Source: Acorus gramineus
Lineage: Eukaryota > Streptophyta > Magnoliopsida > Acorales > Acoraceae
DNA: 64,000 nucleotides
Direction: 5' to 3'
NCBI GenBank assembly: GCA_030737835.1
Contig: CM060848.1
Coordinates: 14,883,254 to 14,947,253, forward strand
The first letter of the stretch is position 1. Every line of letters starts with the position of its first letter. A model generated the notes under the pieces. The model saw nothing but the letters and a program-made list of their open reading frames with translations, was not told the DNA's origin and did no database searches. Of this stretch, positions 35,473 to 47,464 are shown in pieces. The position numbers were made by a program, and so were the translations under genes.

Positions 35473-36914
35473 TCAGGACGCCGTGGACTTGTTGGGCTGC
35501 CGCGTTTTGAAGGCATCGAAGAGCGGCTTCGCTTGCGGCGGAGCTCCGGCGGGAGGGGCGGCAGCGGCGGCGGAGGAGGTGGTGGAGGTGGCGACTCGCT
35601 CGCAGGAGGGGCACATGGTGAGGGTGGTCGCCGGAAACTGCATATAGTATGGGTGGGTGGTCTTCAATGCCCGGAGTTCTTGGAGCTCCTTTTGTAGCCG
35701 TCGATTCTCTTCAGTCAGAGTTTCACAGCATCTCTTCAGATACTCACAATCCACTTCGGTTTGCTTAAGTTTCGTCCTTTCAAAACAACCCATCAAAAGA
35801 TTAGACCTTGGAAGGTCTGATTTGACTTGAAAGCTCTGATTTTGAATTTGTTTTGTTTGATAAAAGATAGTGTTTGAGCTTTAAAATTTAAAACGTTTGT
35901 AAGCATTTGAGTTTTTTATTTTTATTTTTATGAAAAAAATGAAAGAGACCGATCTTAAAAAACTCGTTTTGTGTGTGGGTTTGAAATTTTTGAAAAATTT
36001 TGTTCAACACATTTTAAATCAGACTCTGTTTGAATGAATATAAATCAATTAAACTAATGAAATAGTGAGATATCAAACCTGGCTCTTCGGTTCTGAAACC
36101 AAACCTCCACTTGTCGAGGTCGGAGGCTCAGCTGCTTCGCAAGAACTAATTTTTGCTTCTATTCATCAATAAAAACAGTGAAAGATCAGATTTTTAGTAC
36201 CAATAAAAAAAATTAAAAAAAAAACGATTCACAAGAGATACAGTGTGTTTGTATTACCGGATTAAGAGTATTATGTTCTTTAAAACTCTCTTCAAGAAAC
36301 GCCGATTGTTCTTTCGAAAGTCTCAACTTCTTCCGAGTAGACCCCATCTCATCTTCATCACTGGCCCGCGATGAAGCCCTCGCCGCCTCCGCCGCCTCCC
36401 CATCCGCCGCCGCCGCCGCAAACGAGAACTCCATCGGAAACGAAGAACCCGCACTCGGTGAAGATTCCTCCACCGCCTCCTCCGGCGGCCGATTCACGTC
36501 GAAACCCCTCTCAGAGTTCCCTAAAACGTTATACAAGCAAAACCCATCAATACCCACAATCAGAAATCCCATCAAAGATTCAAAGTTGGGATCTTTTTTA
36601 GTACCCACAATCAGAAACCCCATGAAAGATTCAAAGATTGGATCTTTTTTGTTTTTCTATCACTTACCGTTGTTGAGCCATTGAAGGCCCATCTGAGAAG
36701 AAGACGAGGACGAGACTTGTGACCTTGGGACCGGCGCGAAAGGGAGGAGGTCCAGTTGAATCGGACGGTCAACAGAGACTCTCACTTCATCTTCTTCTTC
36801 ATCACGACCACCACCACCACCACCAATGGATAAACCCATATTGGGACTTCCGTTATCTTTGCCATCCAAACGGAAGCGCATCGTTGTGTCTCCTAAACAT
36901 AAACCCAACTCCAT
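35473..36914 (-). CDS. HAT14: Class II HD-Zip transcription factor, HAT14-like
   Basis: Minus-strand exons 36668-36914, 36258-36520, 36079-36158 and 35473-35776 join with GT/AG signals and matching phases to 297 residues. It begins MELGLCLGD, whose LGLCL is an LxLxL (EAR-type) repression motif. The homeodomain (about 142-200) has [20 protein letters not shown] and the recognition helix [19 protein letters not shown]. The leucine zipper follows at about 199-235 ([20 protein letters not shown]), and the class II redox motif CPSCE is at 252-256. The MEL...LGD start and the [16 protein letters not shown] block match what I know of Arabidopsis HAT14 better than HAT9/HAT22 or HAT1-3. HD-Zip II proteins bind CAATNATTG-type sites as dimers and mostly repress in auxin and shade responses. 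It looks intact; low-complexity Gly, Ser and Ala runs are ordinary for this family. Confidence 0.93.
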
Positions 36915-36953
36915 TTCAATGGAGAAGGAACCCTAAAAAGGGGGTTTGTGAGA

Positions 36954-36963
36954 TTTTATAGAT
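36954..36963 (-). promoter_or_regulatory. Possible TATA box of the HAT14-like gene
   Basis: On the minus strand TCTATAAAAT lies about 40 bp upstream of the ATG. If used, the 5' leader would be only about 10-15 nt, unusually short, so a more distal promoter is equally possible. Confidence 0.3.
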
Positions 36964-37749
36964 AAGACTATCCACCCCCAAAAATAAGGTTTTGTTTTGA
37001 CCGACGAAACCAGGTTGACAATCACACGTGAATTGTTTATTTTTTAGTTTTTTAAAGAAGGGTTTATAGTAAGATTTTGTTTTATGAGAAAAAAAAAATT
37101 TATTTTTTAATTATTTGTGAAATAGAAGTTCTGTTTTTATCATTATTGGCATTTATTACTAGGAGGGGTTTCAATTATTGCGTTCTCACTGAACAGATGA
37201 AAAGTTTTATTTTGTTGGGTTTCTTTTGTTTCTTTGTTAAGTTTTTTTTTTTATTATTATTAATTTATTGTTGTAATGTTGGTATCTAATATCATGCTAA
37301 ATAATGTGTTATGATTACCTAAAACATTTTTTTTCTTTATATCTCTTTCTTATAGTTTTACTGGTTTTATTTTATAATAAAATTTAAAAACCAACTTGAG
37401 CTAACAAAATCCATGGGAAACCGATTTAAATCTTGGTTTGAACTTTTGATCAATCAATGGGCTTTTATTAAAGAATGCGGGCACTAGTTAAGTCTTATTT
37501 ATTATGATTACTTTTCATAACCACTTATAAATAATTACTTTCACAAATAATGTCATGCTTAAATATATTTTTTTATTAATGTCGAACTACCTCTGTTAAA
37601 ATGTATAAATTAAAATTGCTTCATTAAAATTGACATTTTTTAATGATATAATATTTTTCTAGACCTAGAAATACAATCAATCTCATTTTCGAAAATCATA
37701 ATATATAGTTACTTGCACATATATTTAAATCATATGAGTAATTTTAAAG
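36964..37749. other. Upstream region of the HAT14-like gene
   Basis: AT-rich, no gene. CACACGTGAATT near 37022 contains an ACGTG core seen in many plant promoters; this is weak evidence on its own. Confidence 0.4.
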
Positions 37750-38139
37750 CAATTTTTTAAAAATCTCTTCTACACCCTGATTAATCCCTCACCTATGGGC
37801 AGGTCCAGCCATCAAATACTTAGCGTCTAACTACTTTTTCATTTAATGTATAGTTGGCTAAAACTATTAAGTTATCTCTTATTTATTATATATCTATTAA
37901 TTAATTTTTTTATGATATCTCTATTATGTTTATTTGATTACGTTTATTTTGATGTTACTTTATTATTATTTTTATAGTATAAAATTATCTCACGCGCGCG
38001 CGTGCACACACACATATATAATGTGTAAATGTAAATGTATTATATTTATTATTATATAAAGTGATTAATTAATCTCTGCTTAGTCAAATAATCCTTTTTC
38101 AGTCAGCCGATTAGCACCTAATGCTTTTTACAACATTAA
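37750..38139. mobile_element. hAT-type miniature element, copy 2
   Basis: Diverged relative of 27527-27911: shared CCCTGATTAATCCCTC near the left end, TAGTTGGC inside and TTTTTACAACATT at the right end, with similar length (390 bp). Flanking TTTTAAAG occurs at 37742-37749 and 38140-38147, an 8-bp target duplication. A (CG)n/(CA)n/(TA)n microsatellite lies inside at about 37993-38018. Confidence 0.8.
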
Positions 38140-38147
38140 TTTTAAAG

Positions 38148-40548
38148 TGATCAATTATAAATCCTAACTCCCTTATCGAAAGTGTATAATACAAAATTAA
38201 AATATATTTTTTTAGAATTATGAGATATGAAAGATAATGTAAATCACAACAACTAAAAATGTTTGTTCATATTTTACAAATAAAATATAACATTAAAATT
38301 TAGGGAAGTGAGATTTAATTTATAAACTTTAAGATCGGTAATTTAGGGTTAATAAAAATCTTAAAGCATGCATTGGATGTGGAACCATTTACTTTCCTGT
38401 GGTTATGATTTCATAAACATAAGAAATGAGAGGCATTAGTTAATAAAACTCTTATTTAATTTATCTAGGACTCTGTTTGGATATGGATTTGGAAACCTTC
38501 TTGATTTGCAGGAAGCTAAGTTTATCCAACATGTTTTTAAACAGAAAAAAGCTACAACTCAATTACTTAAAAACTACAGTCACATTTTTTGTAAAAAAAA
38601 TATTTAAAAGTTAACTTTTTCATAACATGTAAATAAACAACTTCTTGCAAACCCAAATTTAAAGTTTTAAACATAATCTGTAGAAAAAAACTATCTGTGA
38701 AACCAAATTCCAAACGAGGTAAATTCTTTAGTAGCTCATTAACGCTCAAATTTCAGAGCTTGCTCTTGGCACTACCCTCTCTTCTTGGTTCCTTGTGCAA
38801 GTGGCATATATAACTGGTTTTTTCCATTAATCATTAATCATGTGTTATGTGTTGAAGATCTTGATAATCTTTTCGCATAAATATAATTAACAAGAGAGCA
38901 TATATAGATTTTATTTGTAAATCTCAATCAAATAGTTATATCCATTGAAAATGGTTTTTGATCATCACCTATGTGTCAATCCTTAGATTTTTTAAATCTT
39001 CAGTAATGAGGGTTTGGATCAACTTTAATTTTTTTGTTGAATATCACTTCATGATTAATTTTGAGATAACTGTATATATTTTTAAATTTATTTTCTCATA
39101 AAATCAGGTGACTAGATCTAAAGAGATCATCACATAAAGATTTGAAACTTTCCCATGATGATCTCCTTCTTGTGATCTCATAATTAATTGTTCTGGCTGA
39201 CCATTAGTAAATCTCTTTATAAGTTTTTTTTTATGTCTCTTCCTAATTGGTTTTCTCATCTATAAAGTAAGCTAAGCTGAGTAGATCCTCTATCCTGATA
39301 CCCATATAAAACTGATTTTTTTATGTCATATTTGTAGCAAATATATAGTTTAATTGGTAAATGAGCTAATAAACCTTATAATCCATGCATACATTATTCT
39401 AGGAATATTTAATATACTTTAATTTTTAGAATAATAATCATTACCTTTACGGTAGTTATGTGTGAATTCATGAGTTTTTTTTTTTAATTGATAATTTTTT
39501 TTTTTTTATCAAATCTTCATTTGTCGATCTATGATAAGACTCAAACTCATCTTTTTACTAAATAGTGAGAGTACTTCTACCATCTAATTCGTAAGCTTGT
39601 TGGCTACTAATTCTCTCCATTATTTAAATCCTACCTCATAACATCACCACAAAATTTATATAAAAAATGTAACATCACAAAAAAAAAAAAAACACAAAAA
39701 GTGAGTTATATTCACTCGTAATGATATCATACACGTACATATCTTACAAAATTGTGAAGAAAAATCATTCATTTGCGATGAGTTTTGCAATCCTCACATC
39801 TTTTAAAAACAAAATAAAAGACGTATATTGTTTTATAAATTACATGTTTATTAATATATATATATATATATTTTAATAAATTTAATGCATATTTTTTTGT
39901 AATTATTAATCTAACATTAGATTAAGAGAAATGTTAAGGATAACAAAAATAATAGGAGGGATCCAATACTTTAGATTTTAGGGTAATTCAATGATGGTGA
40001 AGATGTAACTCATTTAAATATCTTTGAAAATTGGTATTCACATATTTTGAAAGTCATTCTTTTACAAAAAAAAATCATATCTAAATCAAACTATTTTTCA
40101 ACTTTTCAAAAAGTACCATCTTTAAAAGAAAGCTAAGAACAATTTTGAGTGAGTTCTGTTACACCCAGTTTTTATTCTAGCCACACTTGCAGTTTTATAT
40201 GAGTTGAAAGAAAAATTTTAGAATATATATTCACCTTAACGACACATATGGTTCAATAATTTTTTTCACATTTTTCATAAATGTATCTATAAAATTTATT
40301 AGAGTATATTCTTTATTTTTTATAAAAATATGTACCTCATTAAATAAGTATATTATTTTTAAAAATTTAAAAGACATACTGAATTTAGAGTTAGAAATTA
40401 GAGCAGATGTAACATTATCTATTTTGAGTTATACAAAGCTTCTTTTTTTTTTCGATTAAAAAACTATAAAAAGATGTTTACTAATTTAAAAAATATATTA
40501 TCTTAAATCAATGAATTAAAATCAATTAACAAAACATGTTATCATATC
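38148..40548. other. AT-rich intergenic DNA
   Basis: No gene. 38468-38716 is bounded by CTCTGTTTGGATATGG and CCAAATTCCAAACGAG, inverted enough to suggest another old miniature element; its target site is unclear. A TA microsatellite lies near 39858-39872. 40155-40435 (TGTTACACCCAG ... AGATGTAACATTA) may be a further inverted-end repeat. Confidence 0.4.
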
Positions 40549-40561
40549 AAGATGAGATTTT

Positions 40562-40771
40562 TTTAAAACGGTTCTCGGTGGTCATAGCACAATGATTCAG
40601 GATTTAGTGGTGTTAACGATAGATCATAGGTTCGAGTTTTGGCGCTGACTTACCCACCTGTTTGTTGGCGATTATTCGAAATCCGTGAGACCAGAATAAA
40701 CAGACGGGGGTAGTTTTTCGGTTCGACCGTAAAATCAGTCACGAGGTGCATCAAATATATAAAAAAAAAAA
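40562..40771 (+). mobile_element. tRNA-derived SINE, full length
   Basis: A body of about 207 bp with an A-box-like TGGTCATAGCACAATGATTC and a B-box GGTTCGAGTTT, ending in an A-tail (40761-40771). The flanking duplication AAGATGAGATTTT occurs from 40549 and again from 40770. The 3' block AAAATCAGTCACG matches the SINE at 14.8 kb, so both belong to one family. Confidence 0.85.
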
Positions 40772-40782
40772 GATGAGATTTT

Positions 40783-43700
40783 AAAAAATTAAATAACACG
40801 ATTTTAGTAATTTAGAACAAAACATGTTACAAAATTATTGCAGAAAATTAATAAATAAGAGCAACAACAATATCGAATATTTTACCGAACAAAAAAAAAA
40901 ATCAAATAAATTATTAAAATCATGAAATGCATCATCAAAAGCACTTAAAACGACACATATAATATAATATTACAATAATGCCATGCCAGTGTTCAATGGC
41001 CCCCGGTCCTCGTACACCAAAGTGGAGATGCAACAATAACGACCGTCGGATTGGCGGATGATCTCATCATTAATACCAGATCGTCATCTCAACCGTCCGT
41101 ATTTATGAAACTTCAAAAACTCGGCGACTCCGAGTCATCCCGTCATTTAAACAGTGTCACTGTCAACCCCGGACGTCATTCGATAAAAGATTTTTTTTTT
41201 TTTTTTGACTGACTTGGAATTTTGAAAAGACGATAATGCCCTCGATGGGCCCGAGAGGTGGGGAAGGGCACGCCGTGTAAAAAGGGGTGCGGTTAATGGT
41301 GGTGTTTCTCGCTTTTTTATTTTTTTTGGGGTCTCTTTATGAGAGTCAAACGAGAGAGATGCACGCCTATGTGGGCCCCACTTTTGGGAAGAAAAAAAAA
41401 AAGAGTGGGTGACCGAGTGTAGCCGGTTGAGTGGGTCCTACGTGTCATGGTTTTGGGGAGGGGATCGACCATGCTCAATTATTAGGGGGGTCACGGTGGT
41501 GCTTTTTAATTTTTTTGTTTTTCATTAATTGATGATTTTTTTGAGGGAGAGGGGGGACATGGGAGCCGCATGAGGTCCTATGATTTTTTATTATTATTTA
41601 TTTTTAGTACTTTTGAGGGGGTGGTAGGACAGTGGACAATATTATGTATTTGCATTGGATAATGTTAACAATCTGTTTTTCTATTTATTTTTATATAGTG
41701 TGAAAGATGTAATCTTGCCATGGTTGTATCCGTGTATGTGGTGGATTGTTTTTTGGGACACACTTTTCCAATTTGAAGTGGTTGTTTGTCCTTTATATGG
41801 AAGGGTGAGGCTTTGGAATAACAAATTGTCAGAACTTTTATTAATTATGAAAAAAAAATTTAAATCTGATCTGAATTTTTGTATATGAAATATCAGAAAT
41901 ATCTTATGTTTAAAATTCAGAATACGGATATGGATATCAGTCTATCCAATCAAAAAAATATGATATATATTATACAAATATATATATTTGTATTACATAT
42001 TACTCATATTGTTATCTTATTTATTAATCACAATGATAATATATTATAATACTATTAAATTTTCAATGTCTTTTTAAAATAACACTTGATTATTCAAATT
42101 ATTGTTAATATTCAAACATGTCAATTATCTGAAAAATTATCCGTATCTGTGATCTGTATTCGAAGGGATCCGAATACGAAAAAATTGATATCCGTATCCA
42201 AATTCAAAAATTAGGATATGAATATTAGTACATCCGATCTGTAACCGTCCAACTGGTAGACTTACTTTTATCCACGAAGGAGGAGGTGTTTGTGAAGCCG
42301 TAAACCTTTGTTGATTAGGGATAATATCAAGTTTTTTCACATTAACATCATAAATATTTGAACTTTTAAATAAATAAATTTTTGAAATATTTATTATCTA
42401 AGTAAACAAACATTTCTCATGATTGCCTTAAAAAAAAGTGAAGTTTATTAACATTGTATGAACATAAGACCATATTCTAACCCCTTGTTATTGAAATATA
42501 ATATGATGCATAAACTCAAAAAAACTGCTTCTTTTTACATATACACACACGCATTTCATATATATAAAAAAGATAGGAGTAAATTAGTATTAATAATTTC
42601 AGGGTATATTCCACCAGGCTTATAAATGAAAAAACTTATATATTAAATCATTTTAATTTTTTAAGAAATTCATTTCCAAATCTTATTCTCGTATCCCAAA
42701 TTAATAAAAATATTTTCAAAACTGTATTTTTAAAAAAATAGATCTCTCTTATACTAAAGTTCTTTATATCATACATTTTACTATCTATCTTCTTATCTTT
42801 GTATGTATTTGTATGGATTTTATTCTTAATACATTGAGGTGTACTATATAAAAAAAAAAAAAAAACTGTATTTTTTTTAAAAATAAATAAAATACAATGG
42901 AACACAACAATTTAATTCACTAACATATTAATCTATATATCTAAAAAACTGATGTCGCCACCCAATGCAATAATTCGACCTCAGTTTGACCGACTAAAAA
43001 TTAATAAGGACTGGCGCTGACGAAGCATGTGTATTCATTTCCACGTGACCTCTCCTAAGGAGAAAATAGCATCTGATAAGGGACTTTGGACGGATTCACG
43101 TCACTTTACAGGATCTTTATATAAATCTCAACCAGGTCACTCTTACAATCAGGTCCAATTCACAACGTGAATTTTAAACAAGGCCCCCTGACTAATGCGG
43201 ACTCATTTTGGGGGACAGCTGTCGGTAAAGAAGGGGACAAACTTAGCAGAAGCAATCATTAGTACGGTCACTCTGTTCCCTCTCTGGCCCACCATTTTTT
43301 TTTAAATATTATTATTATGTGTTGATTGAATTTTTTTTTTTAATATCTCCTAAGATGTCATCATTGAAGTAGGGGGGGGGAAGGCATGGTAGGGGCAATA
43401 TGGTCATTTGGAGAAGATCTTGAGGTGTCGTACGAGATCGACGGCTGGTGGGATACGATGGAGACTAGTGTGGATTTTGGGAGAATCCGGACCGTACGTC
43501 GTCCTCGTCGGATCCGGATTCGGGTTTCTGCTTCGGAATTCGTGCCGCGTGACTGTTGAACAGTTGTTCTTGATGGGGCTGATGCCATGGCGTCTGGTGC
43601 TCTGGCGGTTCTTGGATTTTTAACCTCATTGTCACACGTGGTTTAGCTTTTTTTTATTATTATTATTAATATCTGTTGTTAAGAATTAGACGGCTCTATT

Positions 43701-46700
43701 GGGAGGTAGGAACAAGTGGGAAGGATTTTTTATTTTCTTTTATCATTTTTTTTAGTACAAGTGTTTAATGTGCTATATAGAATCTCTAATTTTTTATTTG
43801 AGAAAAATTATTTTTAGATCTTAAAAAAAAAACATTGTTCTTTTATCAATAGATAACTTAGTAAAAAATAAGAAGAATTTAACATATTACCAAATCATTC
43901 CACTAAAACCACATAAAAATAGTATAAATGTTATAAAATAGAAAGGGACGTGAGAGAGAAGTATATGGAGATACAATAGATAAAAATATGAAATTCTTCA
44001 AGAACTTCTCTATTATTAATATTTCTTTACTTATTCCTTTTTCTCACTCTCTCTCTCATTCAACCCATCAATTACATGCTAGACAAACTCTTCTTATATA
44101 TGATTAAGGTCATAAATTAAAAGGTACATAGGAGAATCAAAAGGTGCATAGAGAAGGTATATCACTAATATTGATAGGCACATATATATATGGGTTAGCA
44201 ATGGTGTGGTCATCCAATCATGCATTATTTACAACAATAAACAAAATGTTTTATGAGAACTCAAAAAAATCAATATATTTAAATTTTGTTTTCATGATCC
44301 ATACTTTTGAAATGATCTGATACAATTTATATTTAGATTGAAACTATTTGCCTGATAATGGTACCATTGGATGAAATAAAAAAGTGATTATTTAATTAGC
44401 TTTATTCATCTCTATCGCACAAGTATCATTGTTTTACATACTTATCTCATTGAATTACATGTGCAAATATTTTTTAATTGGTATAGCATAAATAAATTAT
44501 ATTAAAGAAAAGTCTCTTTTGAGTTTTTAAATCATAAAATTCACCTTTTATATGTATTAGTTGAGAGGTATGACCAATACACTTATTTTTATCTTTTTGA
44601 ACAAAAAAAATCCAAAGGAAACGTGAGAAAAACGAGAACAAAAAAGTATATAAAAGAAATGAAAAATCATGAAGAACATGTATTGAAAATGAGAGACCAT
44701 GAAAAGGTAACCAAGAAAGCGAAAAGTCCTAAATAGATTTCTAAAATTTCAAACTCTATGCCTCAAATCTGGTGTGGATAATGACCTGTGACATTCCGAT
44801 GTATCTTTTCATTAATAATTTATATCAATCAATTATTTAAGTTCTATTTAGTAATCCAAATTAGATTATTTTTAGTGTCTTGAAAAATCAAAGTTTACTT
44901 AATTGAAAAGTTGCTTTTATGATTATAACAAAAAAAAGTGTTTTGAAAACTGTGTTTATTTCAATAAAAGCAGCTTCTGTTATCAGTAATAAATATAATT
45001 ATTTGATTAATTAAAAAAATAACTTTCATAATTATATCTTAAAAAACTATATATAAAATTAAAAAACTACTTTAATCAAATTTTGTTTTCAAACGTAACT
45101 TAAAAGTATGCATACTATGCACGTACATGTGATTAACACATTAGAAATTTAAACGGGTGACTTTGGGCAATTCCCATGATTTCCCCCTGCATGCCCAATC
45201 ATTTTTATATGATGATTCATCTATTTTTTTTCCTAAGGACTTTTTGGCCACAATAAAGAAGAAAATGTTTAAATTGTTTGTTGAGTTCTTTGTTTTTTTT
45301 TTTTCCAAGTTATCCTCACTTGTTCTTCTTTTTAAAAAGGTTTGTGATGGAATTTCACACGTGAATGAATTCACGGTTATGATTTTTTTTTTTTTTTTTG
45401 TCTAGCCTTTGAGTTAATGAAGACATGCAATCGACCCAAAATTTATATCTAAATTCAAATTCAGATTTTAAAATTATAAAAAAAATCTTAATAAACTAAA
45501 AAATTATTAAAATTGTAAATGAATTATTATCATCCATTTAGTAGTTCTCGACGTCGATCGAACGGTCCATGATCGTCCTACATCACTTCCTCTCATTTTA
45601 ATCTTTCACATCATATTTTAGTCCCAAGTCAAATATAGGTAATCAATGAAAAATGTTTTTTTTTTTTTAATTTAAAGAGATTATAGAGATGTGTTTTGAT
45701 TTGTGTGGTAAAAAAAAAAATCATAAATGTTTATTTTTATGTCAAAAAATCTTACGGTTTAAAATATAAGATTTTAAGAATTTCAGAATCTCAACCACAC
45801 ACATCCAAACGCACCCTAAAAAAATAACACTTTTTAATAGGTTCATGAAAACTGCTATTTATACTCAGAAATTATTTTTCATTTATGTTAAAAAATAATA
45901 TTGAGACGTTTGAAAAAGAGTTTGAAACACTACGCAAAACAAATTTTAAAATGACGTACACACTTGTTTTATAGGGTGAATGAACATCTGACAATCTGGA
46001 AATATATTGATCAATCCATCTGATCACACAAGGACTTACTGCAATGGCACAGTGGATACCATGTCACCATATAGAAAAGCTCAAAAGGAGTGTGAATCTG
46101 CTGCAAACCAAACTCGTGTTAATCCTAATCTGCTCTCTTACATTCAGGCATTGCATGAAGAACTGTCACAAATAAAAAAAAAAACATTTAAAACAATTCT
46201 AATTAATATCTATATATATATTCAGCTTCCCACCCGCACATGTTCTTCACATCTTACCACGTGTATCTGTAAAAATAAATTTCACCCGAAAAAAAAATAA
46301 AAATAAAAACTCATCAACTTAAAAAGCTGTGTTTCTAGGGCTGATGAGCCAGGTAACTAGGCTTTGACTGAAAAAAAAAAAAAACATTAATTGTATTTTT
46401 TATAAAAACAATTCAAAGATATCTTTAGATATACGCCTCTCGTGTGGTCAATCATATCCCTGCTTCCGAGCAATCATGTCCTGTGATTAAAAAAAAAAAA
46501 AACAAGAAAACAAAGAAAAGAAAAGAATGGCCATGTCAGAGAGACAGATGGTCAGTATATCATCATAAGATACCTCCCACACACCCCCCAAATCTTTTGT
46601 GTTCATTTTTACAGTTTCATGACTTTCTCTGTCTCTTCAATATTATTATAGTGTTTTATTATTATTATTGCTTCTTTGATGCCATTAAATGTTGTCAGAT

Positions 46701-47336
46701 AGATATAAAGAAAAATGGTGGTGGGACCTTAATTTTTTTAATTTTAATTATATATTTTTGGGAGGTGTGTGTTGTAAATGTGGGAGATAGCATGCGAAGG
46801 GACAGGAGGCCGACCAGGCCATCTTTAGATGGGAAAAAAAAAAAGAAAAGAAAAAGAAAATGAGAGTCAGCCCAACAGACATATATCATTGTTCCTTTAT
46901 CAATGATGATAAACAAAGACCATGCTGTTCGGGGTGACTTCAACAAATAATTGCAGTAATTATAGTGGGATCACCCAGATGCAACATTTTTTATTATTTT
47001 TCACACAATTATTTTAAATCAGTGGAAATAACGGGGCATTACTGGAAAAACTAATAAGATATATTAAATCGATTGTTATAATTAATTTTTATGTCACATG
47101 AATTTAAATCTACGATAGCGTAAGAAACATAAATTATTTTAGAGTTTATAAGTATTTTTAAAAAAATGATTTTATTAATTAAATTAATGATTTTTTTTGT
47201 TTGATTATGTTTTTTTTTATATTTTTATTAAAAAACGTAATAATAAATGTTCAATTGATTGGTTGATAAAGAATAAAATTTGAATAAGATGTAAAAAATT
47301 CATTTCACATATAAGCTCCATTGATCTATAAGAGAT
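40783..47336. other. Long gene-free stretch
   Basis: Mostly AT-rich. Two GC-richer islands (about 40980-41480 and 43000-43630) resemble promoter or CpG-type DNA but hold no supported coding exon. 41900-42250 has repeated GGATATGGATAT/ATCCGAAT-type motifs in both orientations, probably an old inverted element. A 97-codon frame at 46007-46300 and a 139-codon frame at 46444-46863 show no known motif and end in simple sequence. Confidence 0.4.
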
Positions 47337-47464
47337 TGTTAAATGTATACATATATGTTAGGGTTAATGGTAGATTAGTCTTTTCATTGTTTCTCTTTTT
47401 GTACTATAAATATTTGATAGAAACCCTAATATGATTTTTAATTCATTCTTTTCATACTCTAACA
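47337..47464 (+). repeat. Left LTR of the Copia fragment (5' boundary uncertain)
   Basis: The end TACTCTAACA directly before the primer site is clear. The start could be TGTTAAATGTA at 47337 or TGTTAGGGTT at 47356. It contains ACTATAAATATTTG, a TATA-like sequence. There is no second LTR to compare. Confidence 0.5.

Noticed and set aside
36371-36601. Proline-rich plus-strand frame
   Set aside because: Antisense shadow of HAT14-like exon 2 (Ala/Ser/Glu-rich).
40562-40771. tRNA gene suggested by the B-box GGTTCGA
   Set aside because: No acceptor stem or cloverleaf; A-tail and long target duplication show a SINE.
41900-42250. Inverted GGATATGGATAT motifs as a bounded transposon
   Set aside because: Motifs occur in both orientations, but I could not find matching ends or a target duplication.
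46007-46300. 97-codon frame possibly encoding a small protein
   Set aside because: First half looks compositionally coding-like but no family is recognised and the second half is simple AT sequence.
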